Made by a program: the position numbers and the translations under genes. The notes under the pieces were generated by a model that had not been told where the DNA came from, ran no database searches, and saw only the letters and a list, made by a program, of their open reading frames with translations. From Manis javanica (lineage: Eukaryota > Chordata > Mammalia > Pholidota > Manidae), in the NCBI RefSeq assembly GCF_040802235.1, contig NC_133157.1, positions 31,947,501 through 32,011,500 on the forward strand: 64,000 nt of DNA, in the 5' to 3' direction. This document shows, one piece after another, positions 39,241 to 51,200 of the stretch (positions within the stretch are counted from its first letter, which is position 1; each line of letters starts with the position of its first letter).

Positions 39241-41734
39241 ACGGACATGACTGGTCTACTACCTACTCTCAGCACCTCTAGCCTTTCCCCACCAGTCATG
39301 CCTTGTGCTCTGAACGGTTCCTCTTCTAGGCCTGTTTCAAAATGTCCTTAACTCATGTCCACTGTTGCTGCTGTCTCACTGGACCTCCCTACCTACACCG
39401 GGGGACTTAATACAACATCTTTTTTAGTCCGGGTTCCTGACAGGACACACCCAGGTGGGCCCTAAGCAAGCCTCTTGACCGTGTTAAGAGTACATTAGCC
39501 TTAGCCTCCGGACCTCCCTCGTACAGAATGCAGAACGTCTGGCACATAGCAAGTGCACAATAGTGTGAGTGGGTCACCCAGCCCTGACTTCTTTAATGTT
39601 CCTTGGCCCTGCCTCCTCTCAGCTTGTCCATGTCACCTCCCTTCAGAACACTTGCAGGAGCCTTTTAACACCTCCTGGCCTAAACGCATTCTCAACTCTA
39701 CAGCTAGTGATCTGCCTAAAACCTCACTTAAGCCCTTAGAATTATCCAGAGGTTCCCAAGTACTACAAGGAGAAAAAAACAAGCACTTTGTCTCAGCATT
39801 CAAGGCTTTTCTAATCTACCCCCAAATTAATCTTCACCTAGCTCCCTACTGCTTGCTTCAGAGACCCTCCACTCAGAACTGTGTCACATAGTTTCATCTC
39901 TGCAACCTTAGTTGTGTCCTCCCCCAGTAGTGCCTCATACATATAGGGAAGCCCATTTGCCTGTCTCAGTGGCCCCCTGGCTTAACGTGCCCCAGGAAGT
40001 TTCCCCATGCCACTAGAATCTATCACAGCCTAATCTAGGACCTGTCTTTCCCACATTGGAAGCCTAAGAGCAGCTGTGTCCTGCACAGTCCTCATCATGA
40101 AAGGTTCAGAAAGTCCCTTCCCTCCCAGGCAGTGAGTGAATGACCAGCAGCTGGCTATTACTGAATCACAGCACAGATCACCCAGCCTGATACTGCACGT
40201 TTGGGGAGACTAAGGTCCTGAGAGAAGGTTGCTTAGTCACCCACAATGATAAAAGGCTGGTCCACCCCTCAACCCTGAAGCAAGTGATTTACTTGCCCCG
40301 GGCCTGGCCCTTTAGGCTTACCTTTCAATGGGGGAGATTTTATTGCTCATTCATTTCTCAGGGGATGTTGGGAAGAAAGCAGGTGACTATTGCTAAGCAA
40401 CCACAGGCAGTTTTCCCAACTGTCTTAGAACCAAAAGGAGATGAGCCATGAGTGGGGTTTGGGCAGCCAAGACATCCCCATGCTCCCCAGATCCAGGTGT
40501 TGCCAGAGAAATCCAGAGAGCCCCATTTTCTGAAAAGAAGTGACAAAAATAGAAAAAGCCAAGCCAGCAGGATCTCACATGGAGGACAGCTCCTCTAGCA
40601 GGAGAAAGGCGTCTTTCCTGTGTTTGTGCCTCCATTCAAAAGGTTCAGCACCCTGATTTGTCAAATTCCCTGAACAGTTTTGAAGTCACACTGTGTTAAA
40701 GTTATCTTCTTAGGTGCTTGACAGGAGGACAATGGTAGGGTGAGGAAAACGCAAAGCTGAATTCCCCATGGTTTTAACAGACTCAGTAGTTAGAAACATA
40801 GAAAACTACCTATTTCTAACAGTTTCTGACCTAAAAATGGCACTAGTAGGTGATGTAATGCGGTGATGTAATGCAAGTAAACACAAGACAAAAAGAACCT
40901 TAAATGTGCCTTTAGTTCTAAACAAATAATTAAAAACTCTAGCTGGATAGATGTCTAAGCACTGTACTTCAGCTAATCGTGAGAAAAGGTAAATTAATTC
41001 TACTGGGGATGGCCCTGAGCTGAATTCTGATACCACAGAACAGCTAAGTTCTGTGGCATTCCTGACAGAGGAAGATGGATAGACTTGATCCCACATCTCT
41101 ATTTATCCCTTCAAACCAAGGCTTATTCCCAGATGCACAGCCCAAAAGCCAAGAAGTAATGGCCCCTTCAGTTTTCTTAGGCACTGTTCTAAAGCTTTAC
41201 AACTACTAACTTATTTGACACATCATCCCTAGGAGGGAGAAGTTACCCAATTCTACACATGGCAAAACAGAGACACACAGTAACTTGTCAAGGTCACTCA
41301 GAGTGGTACTGGGGTCTGGGCTCATGCCCACCAGGCCACACCGTCCGGGTGAACGCCAGCTGGTCGCAGCCAGTGTCTGCTCACTGGCTCTTGTTGCACC
41401 CCTGATGTTTTGCTTTTGCCTGGTTACGGTGGGACTTGACTCTTACCTTTGTACTACCTTCCTTGGGCTCTGAGATGAGGTCTTACCCCCAGAGCGAGAC
41501 TTGTTTTCAGAGTCTGAAATTCATGTATGACAGACAGAGCTGGACTATGAAGCACAAAAACTGGCTTTTGCCAAACACCTGCTCTCTGCCAACTCCTGCA
41601 CTAGCCAGAGCACTGCAGTTGTGGCTCACCATCAGGTGACCACGGGCTTGTCCACTCACTTCTGTGTTCCGTGCAGTGGGGGTAGTGACCATGCCTGCCA
41701 GTGCTGGGGGGCTCAAATGAGCCAAAGGTTATGA

Positions 41735-42050
41735 CCTGTCTTTTTTTTTTTTAAACTATAGTTGATATACAATCTTACGTTGGTTTCAAATATACAACAC
41801 AAAGGTTCAAGTTACCCATATTATTAAGTCCCTCCCCCAGTACGGTTACTGTCAATGTAGTAAGATGTTACAGAATCACTGACTATATTCTCCATGCTGT
41901 ACTACCATCTCCATGACCAACTTACATTGTGACTGTGAATTAATTGTGCCCCTTTATCCCCTTCACCCCCACCCCCTGACCTGCCCCAACCCTTCCCCCT
42001 TGGTAACCAGTAGTTCCTCTCAGTGTCTATGAGTCTACTATTTTATTAGC
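41735..42050 (-). mobile_element. L1 3' end, antisense, in TRIM14 3' UTR
   Basis: Poly-T (41741-41752), then actatagttgatatacaatc and gtaagatgttacagaatcac. Same family as 205-455 but less decayed. Flanks cctgtctttt and cctgttttta suggest a short target duplication. Confidence 0.75.
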
Positions 42051-42309
42051 CTGTTTTTAAAATTGCAGAGTGCTATAGACATAGTGCTGAGACAACTGAT
42101 AGTCCCAGCTGCCATCTGGCCCTAGCAAGAGCCTCCTTGAATACTCTAAACACTGAGTAAAGCTGCTTTGGAGTCCATGTCTATAAGGGTAATGATTACT
42201 TACCTTATTCTCTTTCAGATTTGAATTTGTAGAAATTTCTCAAATGACAGAGCAAATTGCTTACAGATATTTTTAAATGGCAGCAATTTTCTAATATGAG
42301 ATTTGTTTT

Positions 42310-42315
42310 AATAAA
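42310..42315 (+). terminator. candidate TRIM14 poly(A) signal
   Basis: AATAAA in ttttaataaaatataaatac. It is the first plausible hexamer in unique sequence after the stop that also precedes the spacer. Confidence 0.35.
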
Positions 42316-42335
42316 ATATAAATACTGTCCCTTTT

Positions 42336-45050
42336 AAATACTGTTCATGCTGCTTCCGATACATAGCTTCCAGGTCTGGATAGGGTCTTGCTCATCTCCT
42401 ACCCGCTCCACCACTTTCCTGTGGTAGCAGCTGGTTCCTGTCCCTGCACAGTGATGGGGAGTTCACTACAGTTGAAGATAACTAAGTTCTTGCTTATATG
42501 GAAACAAACTCTGCCTCCCTGCTGTTCCTATTCCCAGATAGCATCATGCAGCTTTTGGCATCTTTGTGATTGTTCTTTAGCAATACTGAAACCATCTGTG
42601 GTCACTTACTTTTAAGGATTTCCAGGATCCTCCCCTGCTATTGCATCATCTCTTCTGTTTCTGCAATTCCACATTGTCAGGGAGCAGGGGACAGTGGTAT
42701 CACCTGGCTGAGGCACAGCTTAGCACAGGGCACACAGAGGTGGCCCAACAGCCCACACCTAGTGGACAGGAGTCCATGATATGAGGAAGGGACAGCCTGC
42801 CCAAGCAGCCAGCTGCATAGAGGGCACAGGAAGCATGAGCAGGGGCCCAGGTTTGAGCCCACCATCTCCTGCTCAGAATCCTTCCATGGCCCCCCCACTG
42901 CCACAGAACAAAGTCCAAATTTGCCTTCCTTCCTACCTTTGAAAGCCCTTTCTCCCCATGTGGTCACTCCCTACCAAACCATCACCTACTAGTCCTTGGA
43001 TGCTCTGGCACTTCCCAAGCCTGTGCCCCAAATCCCACGATTCCTCCCCTCAGTCACTTCTCAACCTCCAAGTGCTACCTCTTCCAGAAAGCCTTCTCTG
43101 GCCATGCGCCCTCTCCCGTCCACTCCCCCCACCCCCATGGCTCCTGTCCTATGAGCCCAGCACTGCATCCTCAAATGGCAGGTGCTCAAGGATGTCATCT
43201 AGACCAGAGTTTCCCAACCTGAATGAGCTAGAGGTATGTCCAGGTATCAGTCCTTCCACCCTCCAGGCAGCCAGGCCCAGCACAAGGTGGCCAGCTGCTA
43301 TTGGCTCGTGGTTCACCCACACCTCTACACAGGCTCTCCTTTTCTCTGTGCTCTGATGGAAAGCGTGCTTCACATGATGACTCTCCTTACCAACTTTCTC
43401 CAACACACTGCACAGTCGTCAGCATGCAAGGTAGGGCTAATACCTGTGACCTCTCAGTTCTGAGCCTGATTCCTGCCCTCTGAGGGAAATCCAGCTGAGG
43501 TTTCCAGAGCAGCCTGGGCCCTTCCAACAGTCCAGTCTGCCGGGCCCTGGAGGCAGCTCTGGCTCCCAGCGGGAAACCACCCACTGCACACTGCCAGCCA
43601 GAGCCCTGGCCAGGCCCTGCTCTCCCTCACCGTTTCCAGGCCCCAAAACACATCCCTCCACCTCCTCCACACTATGTCTCCTCTTGTCCGAAGTCTCAGC
43701 TATTTGCTTAAATGTCACCTTTTCTGCCATTGTGGGAAAAAAGGCTATAGAATCAGAAATTCTGATGATCCACTCAAGACTGGCTTATAGAGAGAAAGGA
43801 AAGGGAATAAATACAGCCAGAATTGATGGTATCACACTTGAGTTCTTAGCACATCAATTTTATGGGTTCTCTTTTACACATTAATACAACTCCTGATTCT
43901 AACCCTATCCCACCCACACATAGAAACCCAAGTGCCTTTTCAGAAACTGTTTTGGGATCCACAGGAAAAGGGAGGCCCTATACTAACAAGTAAAGAAACT
44001 TCCCACAAGGCTAATCATATACATTTGAAAAGACTCAAATACATACTTTGAAACAGATGGAGTTATAGGGAACAAGGTCAAATAAATATGAACAAAGATT
44101 AAGAATTTGAAAATACATTCGAAGAGAATCATTACGATTGGTTCAAAAGAACAAAGAAGAGGTGATATGGACTCTCCATGAAAGAAAGGTTCATGCTGCT
44201 GTGCAGGGAAGTAAAACAAAATCTTTTTGTTAGCTGGGTTTGAAATTTCATTATGGATTATGGACAGGCTGATTTCAACAATACCACCATTTTTAAAAAT
44301 CATCACAAGCTGCAAACATCCCAAGCCCCATATTCCCCATCTCCTTTACATGGCTCTCGTTTCCCCGATGCACACACCACCTTCTAATATACTGTGTGAA
44401 TGACTCACTCAGCTTATGGTTTATTGGGCATCTGTCCCCCATGAGTGACAGCACCAGAGGAAGGGATTTGGACTGTCCACTACTGTGTCCTCAGTACCTA
44501 CAGAAGGGCCTGGCACATAGGAGGCCTCCAGAGTATTGAAAGAAATGACTGTCGTTTTCCCTTTTTGCTCACAGAGATGTGTGTGCCTTCAGCACTTCTC
44601 TGCCCGCCAGACTCCCAACCAACCCCTTCTCTAATACTGAGTGATCGCTCTATAGCAAACTGGACCCAGAGCCTCAAGGAGGCCAAGGGATAAGGGCAAT
44701 GGACAAGGAGAGACAGTGGCAGGTCTGAAAGGGAGATCTGGAGTCATTTGGGTAAGCTTTGCAGGCAGGCAGGATAGGACCCACATAGCCAGCTCCTGCC
44801 CCTCTGTGCACCCACACTGCAACTGGAGGGCAATGTGCTTGTGAGCCCACTTCCCCTTCTGGGCTGGGCAACCTGAGGCCGAGAATGCTGTATTTGCTCT
44901 CTGTATTCCTCCAACAGGCTTGACACAGGGCCTGACTCAGAAATGTCTGCTGTCTGGGGACGCGGAGGGGGTGAAAGCCAGGGAGGCAGACCAACATGTC
45001 TGCCCCACCTCACCCAGATGTACCCCACAGTACCAGCAAGGCGATTCAGA
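42336..45050. other. spacer between convergent TRIM14 and NANS, L2-rich
   Basis: About 2.7 kb. About 42855-43190 is sense L2 (cagaacaaagtccaaatttg, then tcttccagaaagccttctct). About 43600-43740 and 44390-44545 also look like L2 ends (cagaagggcctggcacatag). No further gene is seen on either strand. Confidence 0.55.
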
Positions 45051-45066
45051 ATCCAGAAAACAGCAC

Positions 45067-45072
45067 TTTATT
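45067..45072 (-). terminator. NANS: NANS poly(A) signal, directly after the stop codon
   Basis: Minus strand reads TCT TGA AATAAAG: the hexamer starts at the base following the stop. It is followed by a T/G-rich stretch (gtgctgttttctgg), so the 3' UTR may be only 20-30 nt. Confidence 0.65.
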
Positions 45073-45282
45073 TCAAGACTTGATTTTTTTGCCATGATTT
45101 TCTATTGATTCCTCCATGATAGTGTCATCTTCTTCAATAGTAAGCAGGACCTTCTTGCCCACCAGACTGAAGATGTCTTCAGGAGGGTAGCCTTTGGGCT
45201 CACTCACCTTCACAGTGAGCATGTCCAGTGTTAGAATGGTGCCTTCCAGAATTTTCACTTTGGCCACCACAGACTTGCCCAG
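45073..45282 (-). CDS. NANS: NANS exon 6, SAF domain and stop
   Basis: 69 codons plus TGA, from [20 protein letters not shown] to HGKKIKS. Acceptor tccacag. The exon is nearly coextensive with the antifreeze-like domain. Confidence 0.97.
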   Translation of the reverse strand: MGKSVVAKVKILEGTILTLDMLTVKVSEPKGYPPEDIFSLVGKKVLLTIEEDDTIMEESIENHGKKIKS

Positions 45283-48200
45283 CTGTGGAAGAAATTAAGA
45301 CTCAGTGCCAGCCTCACACAAGTAACTGTTTCACATTGTATACCCAAGGTCCCTGATCAGACTGCACAAGGTACCTTGAGAATGGGGGCTCTGTTCTCCC
45401 CATTGGTACCTAGAACAGTATCTCACATGGGACTCAGGTGAACTTAGAGACTAGGGAAGGGGCCTTCCCGATAAAGTACATAGGAAAGGGCTCAGGTTAT
45501 GTAGCCACACACACGGCCAGGTCCAAATCCCAGTCAGCTGGGCACAAGCCATGGCTGAATTTCTCTGCAGGATAGGAGATAATGTCTTGTCCGATGACTG
45601 TAAGGGTTAGCAATAATAATATATGCAATCTCCCTGGAACATAAAATGCTCCTGACACATAAAAATTATGTTTACTTCTGTCATCATCTAGTTCAGTATC
45701 TAGTTTTACATATGGAGAAATTGAGGTCCAGAGAGGACAGGAAACTTGGCACATGTTTCAAGGAACTGGAATGAGAACCTAGGATTCCGACTCCTGGCCC
45801 ACTGCTCTTAAGGGACACAAATTTTATGGCCACCTTGCTCAGTAAAACAGGAATATGAAGGGCTGACAAGACGGTGAGTACAGCTGCTGTTGTGAGGACT
45901 GGAAAGGGGGCCTCCTAGGAAGAAGCAGACAGAACGGGCAGGGGAGGGGAATGAAGGAAACCAGAAGCTCGTGACTAGCGTTTCTACATTTTGTCCATAA
46001 ATGCCATTAAGCAAACAGTCTGTTTTATATTACTCTACATCCCTCATGTAAGGGCCAAGGAATCAATTCTGGAATTTAGTGCCAGGATGAGAGGCCTGTC
46101 CGTGCATAATTATCAGATTATGCATCCTGTTATGTTTCACTGTTTGCTCAGGGAACCACAAGGCTCAGAACCAAATTAAGCATCAGCTCTCATTCCAGTT
46201 TCTGGTACAATTTTCTCCCCTTTTCCTCTATAAGGTAGTTTGTTTCTTTTCACTATCATTCAAATTTTCCAGCATATATCCAGCTTTAACTTGAGGGAAA
46301 TAAGCAGGCCTCACTAGAATAAAAGATGACATTGCCCGCACCTGTCTGGTGTTTGCGCTTTGCCTTGATCAGAGAGCCCAGAGCAGATTAGGAGTGTCTG
46401 CACTCCTGGCAGCCCCTGGACACCTGGCTCTGTGACTCAGAGGCCAAGCCAGGTCTAGGCCACGACTTCCGAGAAGCCCAGGTAGTCTGTGTGCCTGGCA
46501 GTGTTTCTTGGCCTCTGCATCCCCTCTGAAGGTCAGTGATGCACAGCTCAAACTGCTCCTAAGGGAGTATTTGCTTCATCCCCCACCAACCTCCCAAGGC
46601 AACCTTCCGCCCCCGTCTACCCACCAACCCCCTGTGACAACCCACTGTCCCCATCCACGCAGGGCCTCTCCCACTCAAGGATGCCTCAGGGTATCGTAGG
46701 CCCTTCTCCCAACCCCTCCACCTGAATGTCTCTCATGGCCTACCTGCTCCAAGGGATCCCAGACTTGACCTACCAAAGTGCCTCAGGAGGCCCTCCCGAC
46801 CCACCCTTTCATCTCCACAAGTCTCAATCACTGGGGCCGCAAGCTTCAGAAATTCAGTGGGAAACTATCACATGATCCTAGGTGGCTAGAGAAACTGGTG
46901 AAGTTCTCTTAAGTAACATGTTTGTCCCTGCAAATGTGATCCCAGACAGACTCAGAGGGCTAGAGCAACATTCCTCACCATCCCCCTGGCTGGGACTCAG
47001 GTGGGGCTGGTCCTGACCCTGCCTGCCAGGTAAGACCACTGCAGCCCCTTCAGCACAGCAGAGCCTGGCAGGGTCAGGCAGAACCCACCTTTTCGTTGCA
47101 GGCTATCTCACAGGGCAGCAGCCGCTTAACCGGGGAGCCCATGGCCCTCTCCACGAGGCGTACAGACCGCACCAGCTCCGCCAGTTCCCCAGGCTCCAGC
47201 GAGGCTGCGTGGTCATTCCCCTTCCAGGTCTTGTCCAACGTTATGTGACGTTCCAACACCTTGGCCCCCAGAGCCACTGCGGCCACAGATATCGCTATGC
47301 CTGTTTCATGCCCAGAATACCCTATGGGAATGTCAGGAAAGAGTTTCTGATATTCCTTTAAAATAGAAAAAGGGGGAAGAAAAAAAGGTGAACCATCGTG
47401 GTGCTTTCCACATACATTCCAGGGTTGGTAGGTCTGGCCTGGAGTCCCAGTCGGGCTTTTCACCATCTGCACAACTACAGGCAAGATACAGAGGCTCTCG
47501 GCCCCTCCTCACCGAGAACAGTAACAGTACCCATCAGGCTGCTGCTAAAGCTGAGAAGCACTCAGCACAGTCAGCACAGATCACTGAAAATGATCACAGA
47601 ATAATGGCGTTTGTTACCAAGAATGTCTTTCAAGAGTGTTTCACAGTGCAAACTACCAGGAGTAACAGCAGAACCATTGACGGTCTCAACTCATTCAAAA
47701 AGCACCTGTCATATTTAATTCGCCTGAGCTGCAGAAAGCAAGTGTATTCTATGCACAAATACCATAATATAATCCTTTGGTGGAAATGCTAAATTATTAA
47801 TTCATCTGTTATGTATAATTCACTGAACGCAACAGAAGACATTCTGAGTTGGGTGACTCTTGTCAGTGAGGGTGACCCGGCAACTTCCCGGCAACTTAAG
47901 TACAGTGAACAGACCCAGATAGGGTTTAATAAAAAGCCAGAACAGCTGAGTGACAAAGGCCTTGAAAACCAGGCTGAAGGGTGCATGATGGACAGGGGAA
48001 CGCAGACTGCTGGGTTATGGGTGGGCTGGGCCCGAGACGGGGTGCGCTGGCAATTTAAGTCTCACTGTGCCCTGGTATCAAGAGAGGACATGAGCACATT
48101 TTGAGTGGGGATGAAAGGGGTGGAAGACCATGCTACACAGAGAAAGACATCAAGGATAATATCTGGAGTCACATATGGTAAACCATGGATTATGGTAATT

Positions 48201-51200
48201 TCTGTCAGGTGGGATTATAGAGGATGTTCATTTTCTAGGTGATATATTTCAGAGCTGTTTGAATTTTTTTTTTTAATGTTTAAATTTTTAAAATAACATG
48301 ATTTAGAGATGAGCTAGAAATGGAGAAAAGACTACCAACTGGGAGGGACAGAAAATTTTAAGGTTAAAAGATAGCAGTATCAGTTTTCAAAAAAGGTTAA
48401 ATTTTTTTTAAGTGAATCATGGAAGACTTTAAGCTTATACTATCACGGAAAAAGAACAGAATGTCAACTACTGTACTGAAAGGAAAACATAAAAGGAAGA
48501 TTAGATAATTGCAATATCAGCATCATGTATACGTATATGTATTTAGAATTCCAAATATTACCACAATGTTTTTGTATAATAATTACATATTACATATTTC
48601 TCAAACTGACGGAGATGGCCTGAGACAAGAAGAGACAAAGGATTCTACACCCAGCTTGCCAGCAAGCTGCTGTGAGGTTGCTGGCAAGCAAGTCCTTTTC
48701 CCAAAGGGACTGGATTTCACTATCTGTAAAGTGACTGAGTTAGAATAGACGAAATCCTGAGAGAGAGAAAGCTCCCTTCAGGCTGCCACTGTAACCAGTT
48801 TGAGCCTGAAAGAGGCTCAGAATTACAGGTAGAAAATAACAGAGCTGGTAAATAACAGCAGGAAAAACCAAAAGTTTCAAGTCTCCTAAAACTCGATATG
48901 AAGAAAACAGATAATTGTACACCAATGTTCTATCAACATTCACAATAGCCAAAAGGTGGAAACAATCCAGGTGCCCATTGATGGATGGATGAATGAACAA
49001 CATGCAGTATATCCAAACAATGGAATGTTATTCAGCCCACCTCTAGGAAGCACCTCAAGAAGTCAAGTTCATAGACAGAAGTAGAATGGTGTTTATCAGG
49101 GGCTGGGTAGGGGAAAATGGGCACTTAGTGTTTAACATACAGAGTTTTAATTTGGAATAATGGAAAAGTTCTGGAGATGAACAGTGCAAAAGTATTTAAT
49201 TAATGCCACTGAACTGTACACCTAAAGATGGTTGAAATGATAAATCATATGTATATTTTACCACACACATCAACATACTAAGGAAAGGATATGAGCCAGC
49301 AATTCACAGAAGAGGGACCACTAATGGCCATATAAACATATATAGACAATTATGAGGGCTCCACCTTAAATTTTATAATAGAAATTAAGACTGGTTTTAA
49401 GAGAATGTAATACATTATCACCCTCTTAGAATATATCTGCTTCCTTAACTGCAAAGTTGATCTAATTTGATTCTATAGCAGTGAGATTGGCAAAGGATGT
49501 TTGGATTATGAAGCATGTCAAGGTTGGTTAGAATTTTGGTTACAGAAAAGGCTTACACCTTCCCCACAATCAATAGCTCAAGAAAAGCCATTCTGCTGTG
49601 ACCCATCAGACAATAGCCCACTCACCGAGATGACGCGCAGGTTGACATCCTCAGGTAGGAGAGGGTATGCGCTGGTGCACTGCAGGAAGCAGAAGTTGGG
49701 GTTGAGGGGCTTCACAATCTGATAGACCTGCTTCATGGTGTCCATGGACTGCATCCCGCTTGAGATGACCATGGGGCGGCCTGAAAGACCGAAACCAACA
49801 CATCACTTTCTTTTTTGGGGTTCTGACTCCCTCAAGCACACCCCAACTACTGGTCTCATCATTCAGCTGAACGCCACAAACATCTCTCAAGCACTGTGCC
49901 ATCCACTGTGGGGAAGCAGAGGGCAGCTTGGTGGGTTCCTGCCCTGGACCATGGGAAATGAAGGCCCCCCCTCATCCCCTCATAGCATTACTTAGCAAAC
50001 AGAACTGAACTTAAGGAGGCAGAGAAATTTTACACTCCTCAGAGAAAAATGAGCATCTCATCAGATGAAGAGGTGGCACAGTGTGGTAGGGTGGGCACTG
50101 CCTCAGATTCAAGAGCAGAGGCAAATGCGAAGCCCAGTGCGGCCACTTCCTAGCTGCGTGGTCTCAGATGCCTCGTCTATAAAATAGATATAAAGCAGCA
50201 TCAGAATCATATGACCCGCTTCAGTCCCAGGGTTGTTATGAGGGTCATATGAGACGGCTCATGTTCTAAAACCACTTTACAAACTGTAAGGTGCAGAAGT
50301 TCAATACTGTAAACTACCAATAGAATATTTACTCAAAAGTCAGAGCTTCCTCTAAGTTTTACATATCCTCAACTTCATATAAATAATTTCTTATAAATTA
50401 AAAACAATTTATATAAGACCAGAGAGACTCAAGGGGGAAAAAAAATCTTATAAGAACTGTCTTATTCATAATTTCTTTCAAGTCAACATATATACAAGTG
50501 GAAGTATATGCTGATTGAAAATGGGTTCCTAAAGTCACTATGAAAATGTAAAAATATGAAGGGTTGGACTCCAAAATTTAGGACGCTTACCTTTTTTGGC
50601 TGTCTTCTCAAGATAAGGAAAATTGTTAGTGTCCCCAGATCCAATTTTGAAAAATGGAACTTTCAGTTCATGCAGAAACTCAACTGCCATCTACAAAAAT
50701 CAAAGGAGCTCTTTTTCACCATTATTCAAAATCCCTGTCCTCAAGACAGGCAAGGAGCCCCATACAAACAGAAACACCCCTCCTCTTAGCAGTCAGAGAG
50801 GGATTCTCAACAACTTGAAAGCAGAGCAAAGTTATCTCACTCAAATCTCACTCAAATCCAAACATTCTTTCATTCATATTCACCCATCCATTTGTCCAGC
50901 AAAGCAGTGCTGGCTGTACTGGCTACAAGAATCTGAAAAAGAATCAGACCCCTGGCCAGACCTTCCTCCTCCAGAGGCCCAGTGAACAAACTCGAAAGGG
51001 TCATGACCTAATCTTGACCCAGAAAACCAGACAGTGAGAAAGTGAATGTCTCTCAAAGACCTTACCCTTTACTCAGAACCAAACAGCCGAGAAAGGAGGC
51101 CATTTTAATGCTTGCCGAAAGTAGAAAAAGTGGAGCATTTTATGGCCTAGCCCTGACGCAATGATCCACAGCTGGCAGGGTCCATCAACCCCAAGCCCTT

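Larger units (their letters stand above)
39186..42335 (+). other. TRIM14: TRIM14 3' UTR (inferred extent)
   Basis: Runs from the TAG to the AATAAA at 42310. It holds sense L2-like sequence (about 39640-39930), MIR (about 41170-41320: acaactactaacttatttga) and a ~310-bp antisense L1 end (about 41735-42050). The end point is a guess from the hexamer; an earlier end is possible. Confidence 0.45.

Noticed and set aside
38439-39299. 286-codon open frame on the minus strand across TRIM14 exon 6
   Set aside because: It mirrors a GC-rich coding exon, where antisense stops are rare. No family resemblance; the plus-strand SPRY domain explains the conservation.
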